64,000 nt of DNA from Nothophaeocryptopus gaeumannii. Lineage: Eukaryota > Ascomycota > Dothideomycetes > Mycosphaerellales > Mycosphaerellaceae. The stretch spans positions 2,294,001-2,358,000 of the forward strand of contig JASISA010000010.1 of assembly GCA_031771865.1 (NCBI GenBank), in the 5' to 3' direction. Both the position numbers and the translations under genes were made by a program. The notes beneath the pieces were generated by a model, which was given only the letters and a program-made list of their open reading frames with translations, had not been told where the DNA came from and did no database searches. How positions within the stretch are numbered: position 1 is the first letter of the stretch; every line of letters begins with the position of its first letter. Positions 34,008-43,289 of this stretch are shown one piece after another.

Positions 34008-34244
34008 ATGACCACTCCTGCCCGTGGCTTCCAAATATCCTGTCCTGAGCGTCGACGAGAGCAGCGTAGATGGGACGAGGAGCGATCAAGGAGATATTTC
34101 GAGCAGCAGCAACGATGGGAAGTCGCTCAGCATAGGCGAAGAGAAAGAGAGTGTCTGATCAGAGAAGCTGAGGAGAGACATCAAACAAGGAACTTAGTCG
34201 GAAGCTTGGTGTTGGCTTTGTTCGGAAGGAAATACGGGCTGTGA
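34008..34244 (+). CDS. Small basic coiled-coil-like hypothetical protein
   Basis: 78 codons from ATG at 34008, with a TATA-like ATATTTAAAT about 60 bp upstream. Residues 13-60 are a charged helix-forming stretch rich in Arg, Glu and Gln, followed by a short hydrophobic end (LVGSLVLALFG). It shares composition with the ORFs at 33136 and 33544. No domain is recognised. Confidence 0.35.
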   Translation: MTTPARGFQISCPERRREQRRWDEERSRRYFEQQQRWEVAQHRRRERECLIREAEERHQTRNLVGSLVLALFGRKYGL

Positions 34245-34417
34245 CCCTTAGAAACCCCAGTGGCGATAGGAGTAATAGTGTCTGAGATGTAAACTTCGCT
34301 GGCAATACCGGTGTCAGCTTCCCATCTCCTTACTTCCAAACTCAAATCATATGCTCACTTCCAGCACAACTTACCTACATAACAGACACCAAACCTGCCC
34401 ACCTCATCAAGTGAACA

Positions 34418-34571
34418 TCCAGTATGGTGTAGTGGTTTCAGCATTCACCGCTCTCATCCCTCGCGAGTGGCTTGAAAGGGCCGGTGGGACCAGGTAAATA
34501 CATAATACCGACTCATTAGAACAAACGATCAATAGCTAACTTACTAAAGGGTTCGATTCCCTGTACTGGAA
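34418..34571 (+). tRNA. tRNA-Glu (anticodon CTC) with a canonical intron and a 56-nt GT-AG insertion in the T-stem
   Basis: Acceptor TCCAGTA (34418-34424) pairs with TACTGGA (34564-34570). The D-stem is GTGT/GCAT. The anticodon stem CACCG/CGGTG encloses loop CTCTCA plus C, with anticodon CTC at 34453-34455. A 24-nt insertion (34457-34480) after the base next to the anticodon is the normal nuclear tRNA intron position. The T-stem is CAGGG/CCCTG with loop TTCGATT, but its 5' strand is split: CAG (34491-34493), then 56 nt (34494-34549), then GG (34550-34551). The inserted piece begins GTAAAT, holds CTAAC at 34536-34540 and ends AAAG, the marks of a fungal spliceosomal intron. Without both insertions the cloverleaf is perfect. 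A and B boxes are intact. Whether it is functional is unknown. Confidence 0.75.
34494..34549 (+). other. Intron-like insertion in tRNA-Glu T-stem
   Basis: 56 nt with 5' GTAAAT, branch-like GCTAAC ten bases before the end, and 3' AAAG. Its size matches the protein-gene introns in this window (46-81 nt). Exact removal restores five T-stem base pairs and the promoter B box stays whole. Confidence 0.6.
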
Positions 34572-34600
34572 ATCATTCGAAGGCACTGAAGTACCCATCC

Positions 34601-34605
34601 TTTTT
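34601..34605 (+). terminator. RNA polymerase III terminator of tRNA-Glu
   Basis: A TTTTT run on the sense strand 30 bases after the mature 3' end. Confidence 0.6.
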
Positions 34606-35196
34606 GCATTCTCTGTTGTCTCTCTGTCTCATGTTTCGGTTAAGTGGTGGTTGGTAGCAAGTGGGACGCTGGTTTCGGCGAGGTCGAGGTGAGATGGCGG
34701 AAATTCAGGCCGGCAACGTCAGTACGTGCGTTGTTCTCTGCGATCTCCGTCAATATATCGAGGTGGAAGCCCTGTACCTTCCATTAGAGCGAAAGGTCGA
34801 TGGCATAACGCCGGAGGTTGGAGCAGATTCAGAAATGTGAAAGTCTTGGCGCATCGTTTTCAATATTTTATTGAAGCGCTCTCGGCAAAATTTATTCAGC
34901 TGACTTTCCATTGACCACGGTCTAGCTTTGGAGTGACTTACTGTTTTGGATTGCACCTCCAGCGCGCTTCGAAGATATTGTTGATCTGCTCAAGCAGAAG
35001 GCAAATACAGAATGAGAAGCAGAAACTCCGGCAAGTCACCAGGGATGTATCCATTCGTGCTGTACACTCCATCAAGTCTTACAACATCTCCTTTGAACGC
35101 CTTCCGACTGCTCTCAATCGCGCAACATCCTGAACGCCGTCGCGTATCTTACACACGCGTATCTTTGGCGCGATTTTTAGCCATCTGCCGACTTAT
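34606..35196. other. Intergenic region between tRNA-Glu and UNG1
   Basis: About 590 bp without a supported gene; it should contain the UNG1 3' end. Short frames have no recognisable content. Confidence 0.5.
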
Positions 35197-36199
35197 TCAG
35201 ACACCAGCCTCAACAGGCTCAACATCCAAATTCCAATCAATCTCCCCCTCAACCCCATACCTCTCCCTCAACCACTCATTCGCCTTTTTGAAATGCCCAC
35301 AATCCATAAAACCCTTATGCGCACTCAATGGACTCGGATGCACACTTTTCAGTACCAAATGTTTCCCTCCCATACCCACCTTCGCGCATCTCTCCTGCGC
35401 CGGCTTTCCCCAAGCAAGAAACACCACACCTTTCGTCCGTTTCTTGGTGACTTCATCAATCACTTTCTGTGTGAAGCGTTCCCACCCTTTCTTCGCGTGC
35501 GAGTTTGCTTCGTGTGCGCGGACGGTGAGACAAGTGTTGAGGAGGAGGACGCCGCGGTCGGCCCAGGGTGTGAGCAGACCTCCATTGCGAGGAGGAGGGG
35601 AGAAGGATGGGTAGTCTTTCTTCAGAGCAGTGTACATGTTCTTAAGGGATGGCGGGGCAGGAGTAGGAGGTCGCACGGAGAAGCAGAGACCGTGGGCTTG
35701 ATTGATGTTGTGGTAGGGGTCTTGGCCGAGAATGACGGCCTTTACGGTTGGGAGGGGTGTGTGTCGGGACCTGGGAACAAGAAGTCAGCTGTGATGGACT
35801 CACGTTTGCAGTGTGTGGGAGGTGATTGTACCAAGAATACACATCCTCACTTGGCGGAAACACCTTCTTCCCCGACTCCACCTCTTTTTTTAAGAACCTC
35901 TTCAGATCCAAGAACTCCTTACTCGTGACTTCATCCTTCAACACAGCAAGCCAACTCACGTGCAGTGTCTCAATCTCCAATTTCAACAGCTGCTTTTGCT
36001 CGTCGCTCAACTTCTCCAACCAGGCGTCTTTGTCAAACTTGGGCTGCACCGTCGCTGGTGCGGTGGGAGACGAGGCAGGCTTCGATGGGTTCGTGGAGGA
36101 TGTTTCTGGCTGGCCGAAGAACGCGGTGATGCTGCCATTGGCTTTGGGTTTCTTGGCGGCATCGACGGCGACGTCAGCGGCTTTGCGTTTGAGTGACAT
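35197..36199 (-). CDS. UNG1: Uracil-DNA glycosylase, family 1
   Basis: Removes uracil from DNA as the first step of base-excision repair, in nucleus and possibly mitochondria. Predicted 313 aa from exons 36199-35832 and 35770-35197; the 61-nt intron (GTACAA/CAG) joins EDVYSW to SRHTPLP in frame. The catalytic water-activating motif GQDPYH is at 138-143 with Asp140, and the DNA-intercalation motif HPSPLSAHKGF at about 267-277. The N-terminus is basic (KRKAAD, KKPK), likely a nuclear signal, and holds ITAFFG at 24-29, which resembles a PCNA-interacting box. An in-frame upstream start at 36322 would add 41 residues and could give a second isoform; I prefer 36199 because conserved-looking sequence starts there. 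Very sure of the family. Confidence 0.95.
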
Positions 36200-36654
36200 G
36201 ATGCCGTGTGGTGTGGTGATGTTGTGCTGATGTGTAGATGTTGTGCAATGGCTTGGAGTGGAGGTCGTGTTAGACGCGTCGTTCGAAGACGTCAACGCGT
36301 AGAGTATAGGCTGATTCAGCAAGGATCTTTGCGAACTTTATCTGCAACTCTAAATGTCTCCTGAGCCTTGCGGGTGACCTTCGATACATGTATCGAAGAA
36401 GACCGACAATCTATGACCACGATGTTAATTTCGTGTAGATACCTTGCGCTACTCTCACAGATTCACTCTCCGTAAAATCACCCTTGAACTCCACGCTATG
36501 CACCATTCCCTCCCAGGGAGCGCCAACAGGGTATCATAGTCCGCGCTTCAGCCAGCCGTGACTCTTTTGTCCATTTCTTGTCCCAATATCAGAACAATCC
36601 AATCCAATCAGCCCAAAAACCTTTCCAAGCCCTCAAACTTGGGTTGAGAGCCCT

Positions 36655-39600
36655 TCAAGCCATACCCATAGGATTCTCCGGCCTCCTAAAGAAATGCGCC
36701 TCAGTATTCATAACCCAATCATCCAAGCTCCAAGTCTCCGAATCATCAAACAACAAATAGAAATACTTCAACGTCTCCGCGATCCAGAAACTCTCCATCG
36801 CATCCACATGCTCCGGATGCGTCTTTGACACATCATCGATCGCCGAATGACCAAATTCCGTCCTCGTGTACCTCTCCACGGCTGTAAACATTTTCCAGCC
36901 CATGTCCCTCCAATACTGCTCGCCGGTAATGCGGTACATGTAGAACACGCTCTCGATCGCCTCGGGTCGGAGAATGTATTTCTTGGAATCGTACCGTAAG
37001 AAGCCTGGGGGAAGACGTTCGTCTTCGATTTTTTGTTTGACGTATTCTTCGTGGGTTGGTGGCGGTGGGGGGGTGTAGATGGGCGCTGCGGGTTCGTAGA
37101 GGTTGGAGTAGTCGGTGTCTTTAGAGGTGTCGTAGCCTGGTGGCAAAGTCTGGTCGTCACCCACATCTGCCGCGTAGGTGGAGGTTGGCACCGTGGATGG
37201 CTTCCGAATTGGAGCCGATTGCGGCTGAGGAGGAGGTGGGTATGCTTGAGTTGTATCGTCTAGCTGTCTTTTGCTGTATGTATCTTTCACAGTCTTGTCC
37301 ATCGGTGATGTCTTCGAGTAAGTTGTGTCCGTGCTCTCGTCGTACTGAAGAGGTTGTGGTTTTGGATGGGGCGACACTGTCTTCGCGTTCCCATGATAGA
37401 AACTAGAAGCCCCAGCTGCTCCATTTGCAGTCTTGCCAGTTGAAGGATTCTTGAAGTTCGGCTCCATAGGCGCCATTGGTTCCCAGTTGTCGTACGCATC
37501 TTGACCGTATGTCTTGATCCAGTCTTCGAGCTGGTCGTCTCGATAGCTGCGGTACAGGTCCAGCTGCTCCCAGTACGCGGTCTGGTTCCACTCGCACTTG
37601 AAGTTTTCTTCGCAAACCGCTGCTAAGAACGATTCGGGCATGATGCCAGTGGTAGTCACATTATAGCTCCAAATGCAACCATCTGTGACCTTCCTGCCCA
37701 GCTCAACATGCTCCGGCACATCGAAGAGCCTGCCACCCATCGCAAGCATGCCACCAGCGAAACAGGCGAGATGCTCGCCTTTCGCCTTGGGCATGTCGTA
37801 GAATTCTTCAGTCGTATAGTTGTACATCACTTGCACCTCTCCGGAGACCAAAATATCCACGTTTTCGGGAGTCATGGGCTTGAACAGAAACTTCTTCACG
37901 TATGGCTCCATGCTTGCCAGGTACATATCTTTGTATTGGTCAATCTGGCCTCCCAGCAGAAGATGCATCTTAGGCAGATACTCGTAGAAGCTGTCGCTCT
38001 GGCCTCCCATGGAGAAAGTTTCTCGGGCATGCTTGCTGGAGGACTTCAACCCTTGCGGGATGCACTGCGGCTTCTCACGTTGAGTTTCAGCATACGTGCC
38101 GTAGTCCGCGAGCTGTTGAGCGGGCGCCCGCAAGTCCTGTTTTGTACTTGACGTGTCTTGCGTCGAAGTCGACGAGTTGCCTGATCGATGATCCATGGGG
38201 CTAGTGCTAGTGTCCACAGAACTGCTACTCGTGTCCACCAACTCAGTGTCATCCAGCTGACGCTTCTTCTTGTTCGGATCATCGTAGGGATGGCCAGGCC
38301 GAGGCGCTGGATGTGCAGGCAGGCTCTCAGCTTCAGGATCTGCAGCGTAATTCGGGTTTACCTTCTGCTTCGGCCGGTTGACTGCGGCATACTCCCCTTC
38401 AACGTGTGGAGCCTTTTGCCCATCGACAGCAGCTTCGGCCTTGCTCAAGAGATCTTTGTCAATCTTCACGGGCCCACTGCTGACCATGTAGGAGTCTCCA
38501 CCAGGGACAGGCACTTGATTGTAAGGGCGACTGGGAGGAAGCTGCGCAGGCTTGGCACATCCGCTAGCGTCTACAGCTGTCGGCCACATGCCCGGTATTC
38601 TGGTTTGATTCTGCCACTCCTCGAAAGCGTCCGTAATTCTGGCAACGGCATCGTAGTACTTTGGCTCTTTCGTCAACTGCGCCAATCTAGTCATCTCCAA
38701 ACTGAGAGTTCCGAGCTCAGCCAGCACTACCCTCGTGCTCGCTCGGTGCGGATTCGAAGAGAAAGTCGGCTTCCAGTAATAATTTGTCTCAGGCATGCGA
38801 TTCGGTGTGTCAAAAGCGCTATACAAAATCTCGGCGAGCTCCACAGCCTTGTCCAGCAAGACGCGGTACTTGTGCCCCGAGATGTCGTACGCAGCAACCA
38901 AACCTCCCAGATATCGGATCGTGACCTCAAACAGCGGGATGTCGTTCCTGGATGAAGTCGTGAAGTCGATTTGGGATGTCTGGTTGACAGCATCCTCAAA
39001 CTCATCGACCATGCCCATTATCCACAGTGTATCCAGACTGTCCACCAAAGTCGCGCCCCAGCCATTGAAGGTGTCCTTGCCAGTGCCAGAAACGGGCGCG
39101 ACCTCATCGTATCCCCACCCAATCTCCCTGTAACCTTTCCATGCATGCTTGCATGCCTCTTTGATCGCCGCAAGGCGTTGTTTATCCGCAGCTCTTTTCT
39201 TGCCGTGCTGTACGAGAGGAATCGGACTAGGGCTGCCCGAGGGCAGTTGTATCGTAGATGTCACAGGAAAGTGCTCCGTCTGCTTAATCCAATGGATTGG
39301 GGTATAGGAAGATGAGGACGAAGGCGTCCCGTACTGGCCCATATCCACCCTTCCTTGTCCAGGCACTTCGTGTGGGTACGTCCCAGAATCGTCGTCGAGT
39401 ATAGGTACCAGCGGCGGTCGCGTCGGCAAAGGCGCTTTCGACGTTTCCACCTCGAATGTGCTTGAGCTGGAGGAGCTCGAAGTCGAGGTGGAAAGCTCAG
39501 GCCCATACACCTTCTCCTTCGTAACCGCCGTTTTCGAGTCTGGCTGGACCTCCAACACAGGCTCTTGCGCGGGTACCGTAGCTGAATCTGGTGCTGAGAG

Positions 39601-39765
39601 CTTCTCATCTGGCTTCCTCATCACCGAGCCTCCTCCCACGGCTCCTGGTATATATTCGGCATATTTCTGCACACTCGCACCAGCATTGCGCTCGTACAGG
39701 AGGAAGACGATGACCACGCAGACCACGACCGCCAGCAGCCTCACTCGGCGCGTCCGTCCTGGCAT
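36655..39765 (-). CDS. Class I alpha-1,2-mannosidase (GH47), type II membrane protein
   Basis: 1036 aa in a single exon. Residues 10-23 are a signal anchor after a short basic cytosolic tail, so the enzyme faces the ER or Golgi lumen. GH47 enzymes trim alpha-1,2-linked mannose from N-glycans with Ca2+. The catalytic domain starts about residue 200 (ACKHAWKGYREIGWGYDE, then FNGWGATLVDSLDTLW) and ends with HVDAMESFWIAETLKYFYL near 986. The protein is about twice the usual 500-600 aa. A Pro/Ser-rich stem occupies 40-190. Two low-complexity stretches (about 450-560 and 795-910), rich in Ser, Thr, Pro and Tyr, interrupt the barrel. ER mannosidase I and Golgi-type roles cannot be separated here; the family is certain. 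Confidence 0.92.
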   Translation of the reverse strand: MPGRTRRVRLLAVVVCVVIVFLLYERNAGASVQKYAEYIPGAVGGGSVMRKPDEKLSAPDSATVPAQEPVLEVQPDSKTAVTKEKVYGPELSTSTSSSSSSSTFEVETSKAPLPTRPPLVPILDDDSGTYPHEVPGQGRVDMGQYGTPSSSSSYTPIHWIKQTEHFPVTSTIQLPSGSPSPIPLVQHGKKRAADKQRLAAIKEACKHAWKGYREIGWGYDEVAPVSGTGKDTFNGWGATLVDSLDTLWIMGMVDEFEDAVNQTSQIDFTTSSRNDIPLFEVTIRYLGGLVAAYDISGHKYRVLLDKAVELAEILYSAFDTPNRMPETNYYWKPTFSSNPHRASTRVVLAELGTLSLEMTRLAQLTKEPKYYDAVARITDAFEEWQNQTRIPGMWPTAVDASGCAKPAQLPPSRPYNQVPVPGGDSYMVSSGPVKIDKDLLSKAEAAVDGQKAPHVEGEYAAVNRPKQKVNPNYAADPEAESLPAHPAPRPGHPYDDPNKKKRQLDDTELVDTSSSSVDTSTSPMDHRSGNSSTSTQDTSSTKQDLRAPAQQLADYGTYAETQREKPQCIPQGLKSSSKHARETFSMGGQSDSFYEYLPKMHLLLGGQIDQYKDMYLASMEPYVKKFLFKPMTPENVDILVSGEVQVMYNYTTEEFYDMPKAKGEHLACFAGGMLAMGGRLFDVPEHVELGRKVTDGCIWSYNVTTTGIMPESFLAAVCEENFKCEWNQTAYWEQLDLYRSYRDDQLEDWIKTYGQDAYDNWEPMAPMEPNFKNPSTGKTANGAAGASSFYHGNAKTVSPHPKPQPLQYDESTDTTYSKTSPMDKTVKDTYSKRQLDDTTQAYPPPPQPQSAPIRKPSTVPTSTYAADVGDDQTLPPGYDTSKDTDYSNLYEPAAPIYTPPPPPTHEEYVKQKIEDERLPPGFLRYDSKKYILRPEAIESVFYMYRITGEQYWRDMGWKMFTAVERYTRTEFGHSAIDDVSKTHPEHVDAMESFWIAETLKYFYLLFDDSETWSLDDWVMNTEAHFFRRPENPMGMA

Positions 39766-40427
39766 CTTCTCGCGTCTCCGTTACGCCGAGCTCCTCACGC
39801 GCCGCGGTAAGAAAGGGGGAGGGAGCAAGCGACGGACAGGGTGAGCGATGTGTACATATGGGAGAGAGATAGACAGACGGAAGAGTAGGATTGAAGATGA
39901 ACAGGGGAGGGAGAGACACATACGTCTTCTTGGCTATAGTTACCACTCAGTACAAAGGTACAGTTGTTGCACTTGGCATCTGGGACGAACCCCGGGAAGC
40001 TTCTTGATCCTTTTACTGTACGAGACTCCAAATCACAAAAGACATTCCAATTGGACCCTCGGTCCACCAAACACCACCCTCCTTCCACAACAGTACTACT
40101 TCTACACCACTACTGGCATGCACCCGCTGTCTGACCAAGCCACATCCGCAGCGAGTTAACTGCATCCGGGTCGTGGACATGCGAGATGTGGTCTTGCAGC
40201 ACGCCGGGGTACATACGGATATGAAACGTCTGCCGCAAGGATGTTCCGATATCAGCAGCATGTCATACGGAGAAGGTTAGAAATAACGTCTATCTCGCTT
40301 GCAGCTTTTCACCTTGTCAATACATCCACGAGCCAGCTTTCAACCCGCAGAAATGCAGAGATTCAACCCTTTTCAGAAGCTTTCCTCGCGGATGCTCTTA
40401 GAGAGCTGCATCATAGCTCACCCCGGC
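39766..40427. other. Upstream region of the mannosidase gene, up to the transposon
   Basis: About 660 bp. It contains the promoter of the minus-strand mannosidase gene and ends at the left terminal repeat of the DNA transposon. No gene is supported. Confidence 0.55.
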
Positions 40428-40465
40428 GGCAGAGCCCTGTTCATGACTAAGGGTCATATCAACTT
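40428..40465 (+). repeat. Left terminal inverted repeat of the transposon
   Basis: 38 bp, perfect inverted match to 45157-45194. It starts GGCAGAGCCC and ends ATATCAACTT. Confidence 0.85.
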
Positions 40466-40796
40466 CATAGTGTCACGTTACTTTGACCTCAAATCTACCA
40501 ACCTCAGTTACACTAATATGGCCCTTTCTCATCTATACAGGCGTCGCTATCGCCTAAAACACTCGCAGCGCACTCGCAGACGGCCTGCGCGGCTTGCTGT
40601 TGTTATGAAGCAGTCATAGCTGGACAATAGCAGGCTGCGTAGGCCGTATTGCTATTTTGAACTGATGCTATTGTAAGTACTACTATTGTCCTTTTCACTC
40701 GCAGCACTCGTATATCTACTCTTTCTTTTCCTTTGCTTACTATCTTAGCTACATCAACATTCTCCCCGTCAAAACTACAAGAATACTACTGCCGCG

Positions 40797-41478
40797 ATGT
40801 CTCAATTCCGCCAACCAACCACTACTACCACCACCGACTTCTGGCATGTCGAAGACTATCAATGGAACGAGTGGGTAGCCAGCAGCGAGTCTACCAATAG
40901 CAAGGAGCGCAAGTCAGCTTTGAACAATTTGCGGAAGTTTGATACGGCTGGCCGTATCACGGAGCCTAATGAAGGTGAGTTAATTGACTCGTAGCTATTT
41001 GAATCTACTCGCAGACACACTCGTAGGCAAAGCCGCTCTATCCCCTTGCCCGTGGTGCGAGTGCAAGAAGAATCCGCAGCCCTGTATGGTGTTCAAAGAC
41101 CGTGGAGATCTTGCGTGTGCCTATTGCAAGCGGCATGGAAAGTCTGGCTGCCTTGCCAATGAAGCCAAGGCTGAAGATGAAGACGAAGATGAAGATGAAG
41201 ATGAGGAGATGGAGGATGTCGACGAAGGTGGTGTGCTTGTCGAGCCTGCGAGTGCTGTGAGTGCTGCGAGTGGAGAGACTGCTGGTCTGCGTGCTGAGAA
41301 CGAGAGCCTAAAGACTAAGGTTACTGATTTGGAGGCTCGTTTGGTTGCCATTGAGGCTAAAGTGTCTAGTCTTGACACTGAGATGGAGGCTGCTCGTCGT
41401 GCTGGCTTTGTGGGCTTTCGTCTCGGCGCCTTTGAGAGTAGCTTGGTAGACAAGACTACCGGCAAACCTTGGTACTAG
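40797..41478 (+). CDS. Transposon-borne Cys-cluster protein (DUF3716-like)
   Basis: Predicted 213 aa from exons 40797-40974 and 41015-41478. The 40-nt intron has a GTGAGT donor, and its acceptor is the element's own dispersed motif (TACTCGCAG). Joining gives TEPNE-DTLVGKAAL. Residues around 70-105 carry CPWCECKKNPQPC and CAYCKRHGKSGC, a CxxC-x6-C pair resembling the fungal DUF3716 zinc finger. After it come an acidic run of Glu/Asp, an Ala/Ser stretch encoded by copies of the dispersed motif, and a coiled coil (residues 140-185). It could bind DNA and help the transposase; that is inference. It is the only plus-strand gene of the element. Confidence 0.6.
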
Positions 41479-41584
41479 ATAGCAGTGTCAAAATAAGTGC
41501 TGCGAGTGCCTGAACCTGAACTCTGCGAGTGCCTGAACCTGAACTCCATTCCTACATACGAGATATATCTACCAACTAAAGAAA

Positions 41585-43259
41585 TTAATTACCCTTCATC
41601 GACCTTGTCTTCCGCGTTGACGGCTCCACAACCAGCTTCTTCCTTGGCTTCTTGATATGCGTCTGGGCTGGTTCAGCAAGTGTTGGAGGTGCTGGATCAG
41701 CTACAGTTGTTGGAGGTGCTGGTTCAGCTACAGTTGTTGGAGGTGTTGGTTCAGCAACAGGCACTGATTCTACCTGCTCCAGCGGAGCAGCGACTTGCTG
41801 CTGTATAGCCTCCTCAACAAACAACGACACCTCTGTCTGCTCAATAATAGTATCCAGCCTCTCCGAAAAAGTATCGCGAGTTGGTTCTACGACCTCATAA
41901 TCTTCTTCAACAATAGGAGCCTTGGGTTCCTTCTTGACGAACCATTCACTCGGCGAGTCAAAGCTAAAACTACTGCTTGATTGATCGCTAGCCTCGCTGG
42001 TTAGATCAATGATCTCTGCACCAGCCGGAATGCGATAAGGACGTACCGATAGACCAGCGTTGCCTTTAGTAGGTGATGGAGGCGACAATTCACTGCTGGC
42101 CTGGCGTTTGTGTCCACTCGCAGCAGTACTCGTAGCAGCACTCGCAGCAGCCTCGCGAGCCGCGTATGCCAACGTTGAAGAAGTCAACTGCGCACGGCGA
42201 AAGACTGCGGCCCGCGGCGTGTGTAGCGGGTCACTCGTATCCGCATTGGTAGTACTCGTAGTAGATTTGGCTGGATTCGTAGTACTGTCGTCCTGATCCG
42301 CTATTCCGCGTTGGCCGACTGGTTTCGTATTCCAGCGTCTGACCCGATTGACGAGAATTACTACCTTGATATGGACTGTCGCATTCAATGCTGACCATGG
42401 ACTGCGATGAAATGGCAATAGCATCTCTTCGAGGTCATCCGATAGTAGATTGGTGTCTGCTGGGCGGATTGGTTCGTTGGTATCCTCATCAAAAGATACA
42501 CAAAGGAAGGAGTCTTGATGCGGGTGTATTAACCATTGCTGTAAAGTTAGTCCAGCAGCCGGAACAATAACAGTAGAATAGAGCCAGTTCCTACGCATGT
42601 CTTCGTTGCGGCTCGGCAGCATATCAACCATATGTTGATAAGTATCAAAGAAGCCGTCCAGTCGCCATCTTTGTATAAGCTCCGGTTCATCGTAGTGCCA
42701 AACATCCGGAGTTGACAACGCTGAAGCCTTTTGCTTCTTGTTCTTCGGCGTACGAATATTGACAAGCACTGTAAAAAGCCTCGCACCGAAAGTGAATCTC
42801 GGCGTTGGGCTTTACCCTTGCCCTTGCCCTTGGATAAAGAGGTAGATAGTGGTGCACTCGCACTCGCACTCGTAGGAGCTGGCGATGCAGCTGGACGAGA
42901 GATCTTGCGGTTAGTAGAAGCCTTAGGACTGGGGGATCGATACCAGCGTTGCCAATATTGCGGCTGTGTGACTTCTTATTCTGCTGAAGAACGGTGTTAC
43001 CACGGTTCGAAGAGGTAGTGCCGAAACCTTGAAAGCCAGTATATGTACTAGAGGCTCCAGCTCCAATAAGCGCACTCGCAGCACTCGTAGCTGCTGGCCG
43101 TGCTGCTAGTAGTGGAGAGGATATGAGAGGCCCGTTATCTTCTCGGTAATGAGGATTGTGCACAAGGCAATAGGGGCATCGGAAAACGTTGCCAAGATCA
43201 CAGTGATATATCACTTGCTTCTTGGACTGCGCACAGAACTTAGTCCACTTAAGATCCAT
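41585..43259 (-). CDS. Transposon-borne accessory protein of unknown function
   Basis: Minus-strand gene. The first exon starts at 43259 (MDLKWTKFCAQSKK, then CDLGNVFRCPYC, a possible zinc-binding CxxC). The large last exon ends at 41585 and includes VWHYDEPELIQRWRLDGFF, a 100-residue globular part and a Pro/Thr-rich, then basic tail. Between them, about 42990-42760, the reading frame shifts twice, so at least one intron is needed. A likely one starts GTAAAG near 42813 and ends ACAG near 42770; the other border is unresolved. Ala/Ser tracts (AAREAAASAATSTAASG, APTSASASAP) are translations of the CTGCGAGTG motif. I do not recognise a family. Confidence 0.45.
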
Positions 43260-43289
43260 TGTTGAAGAAGGAGGTAACGCTGAATACCC

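Noticed and set aside
38188..38955. 255-codon plus-strand reading frame
   Set aside because: It lies antisense within the GH47 mannosidase gene and shows no domain; a shadow of strong codon bias.
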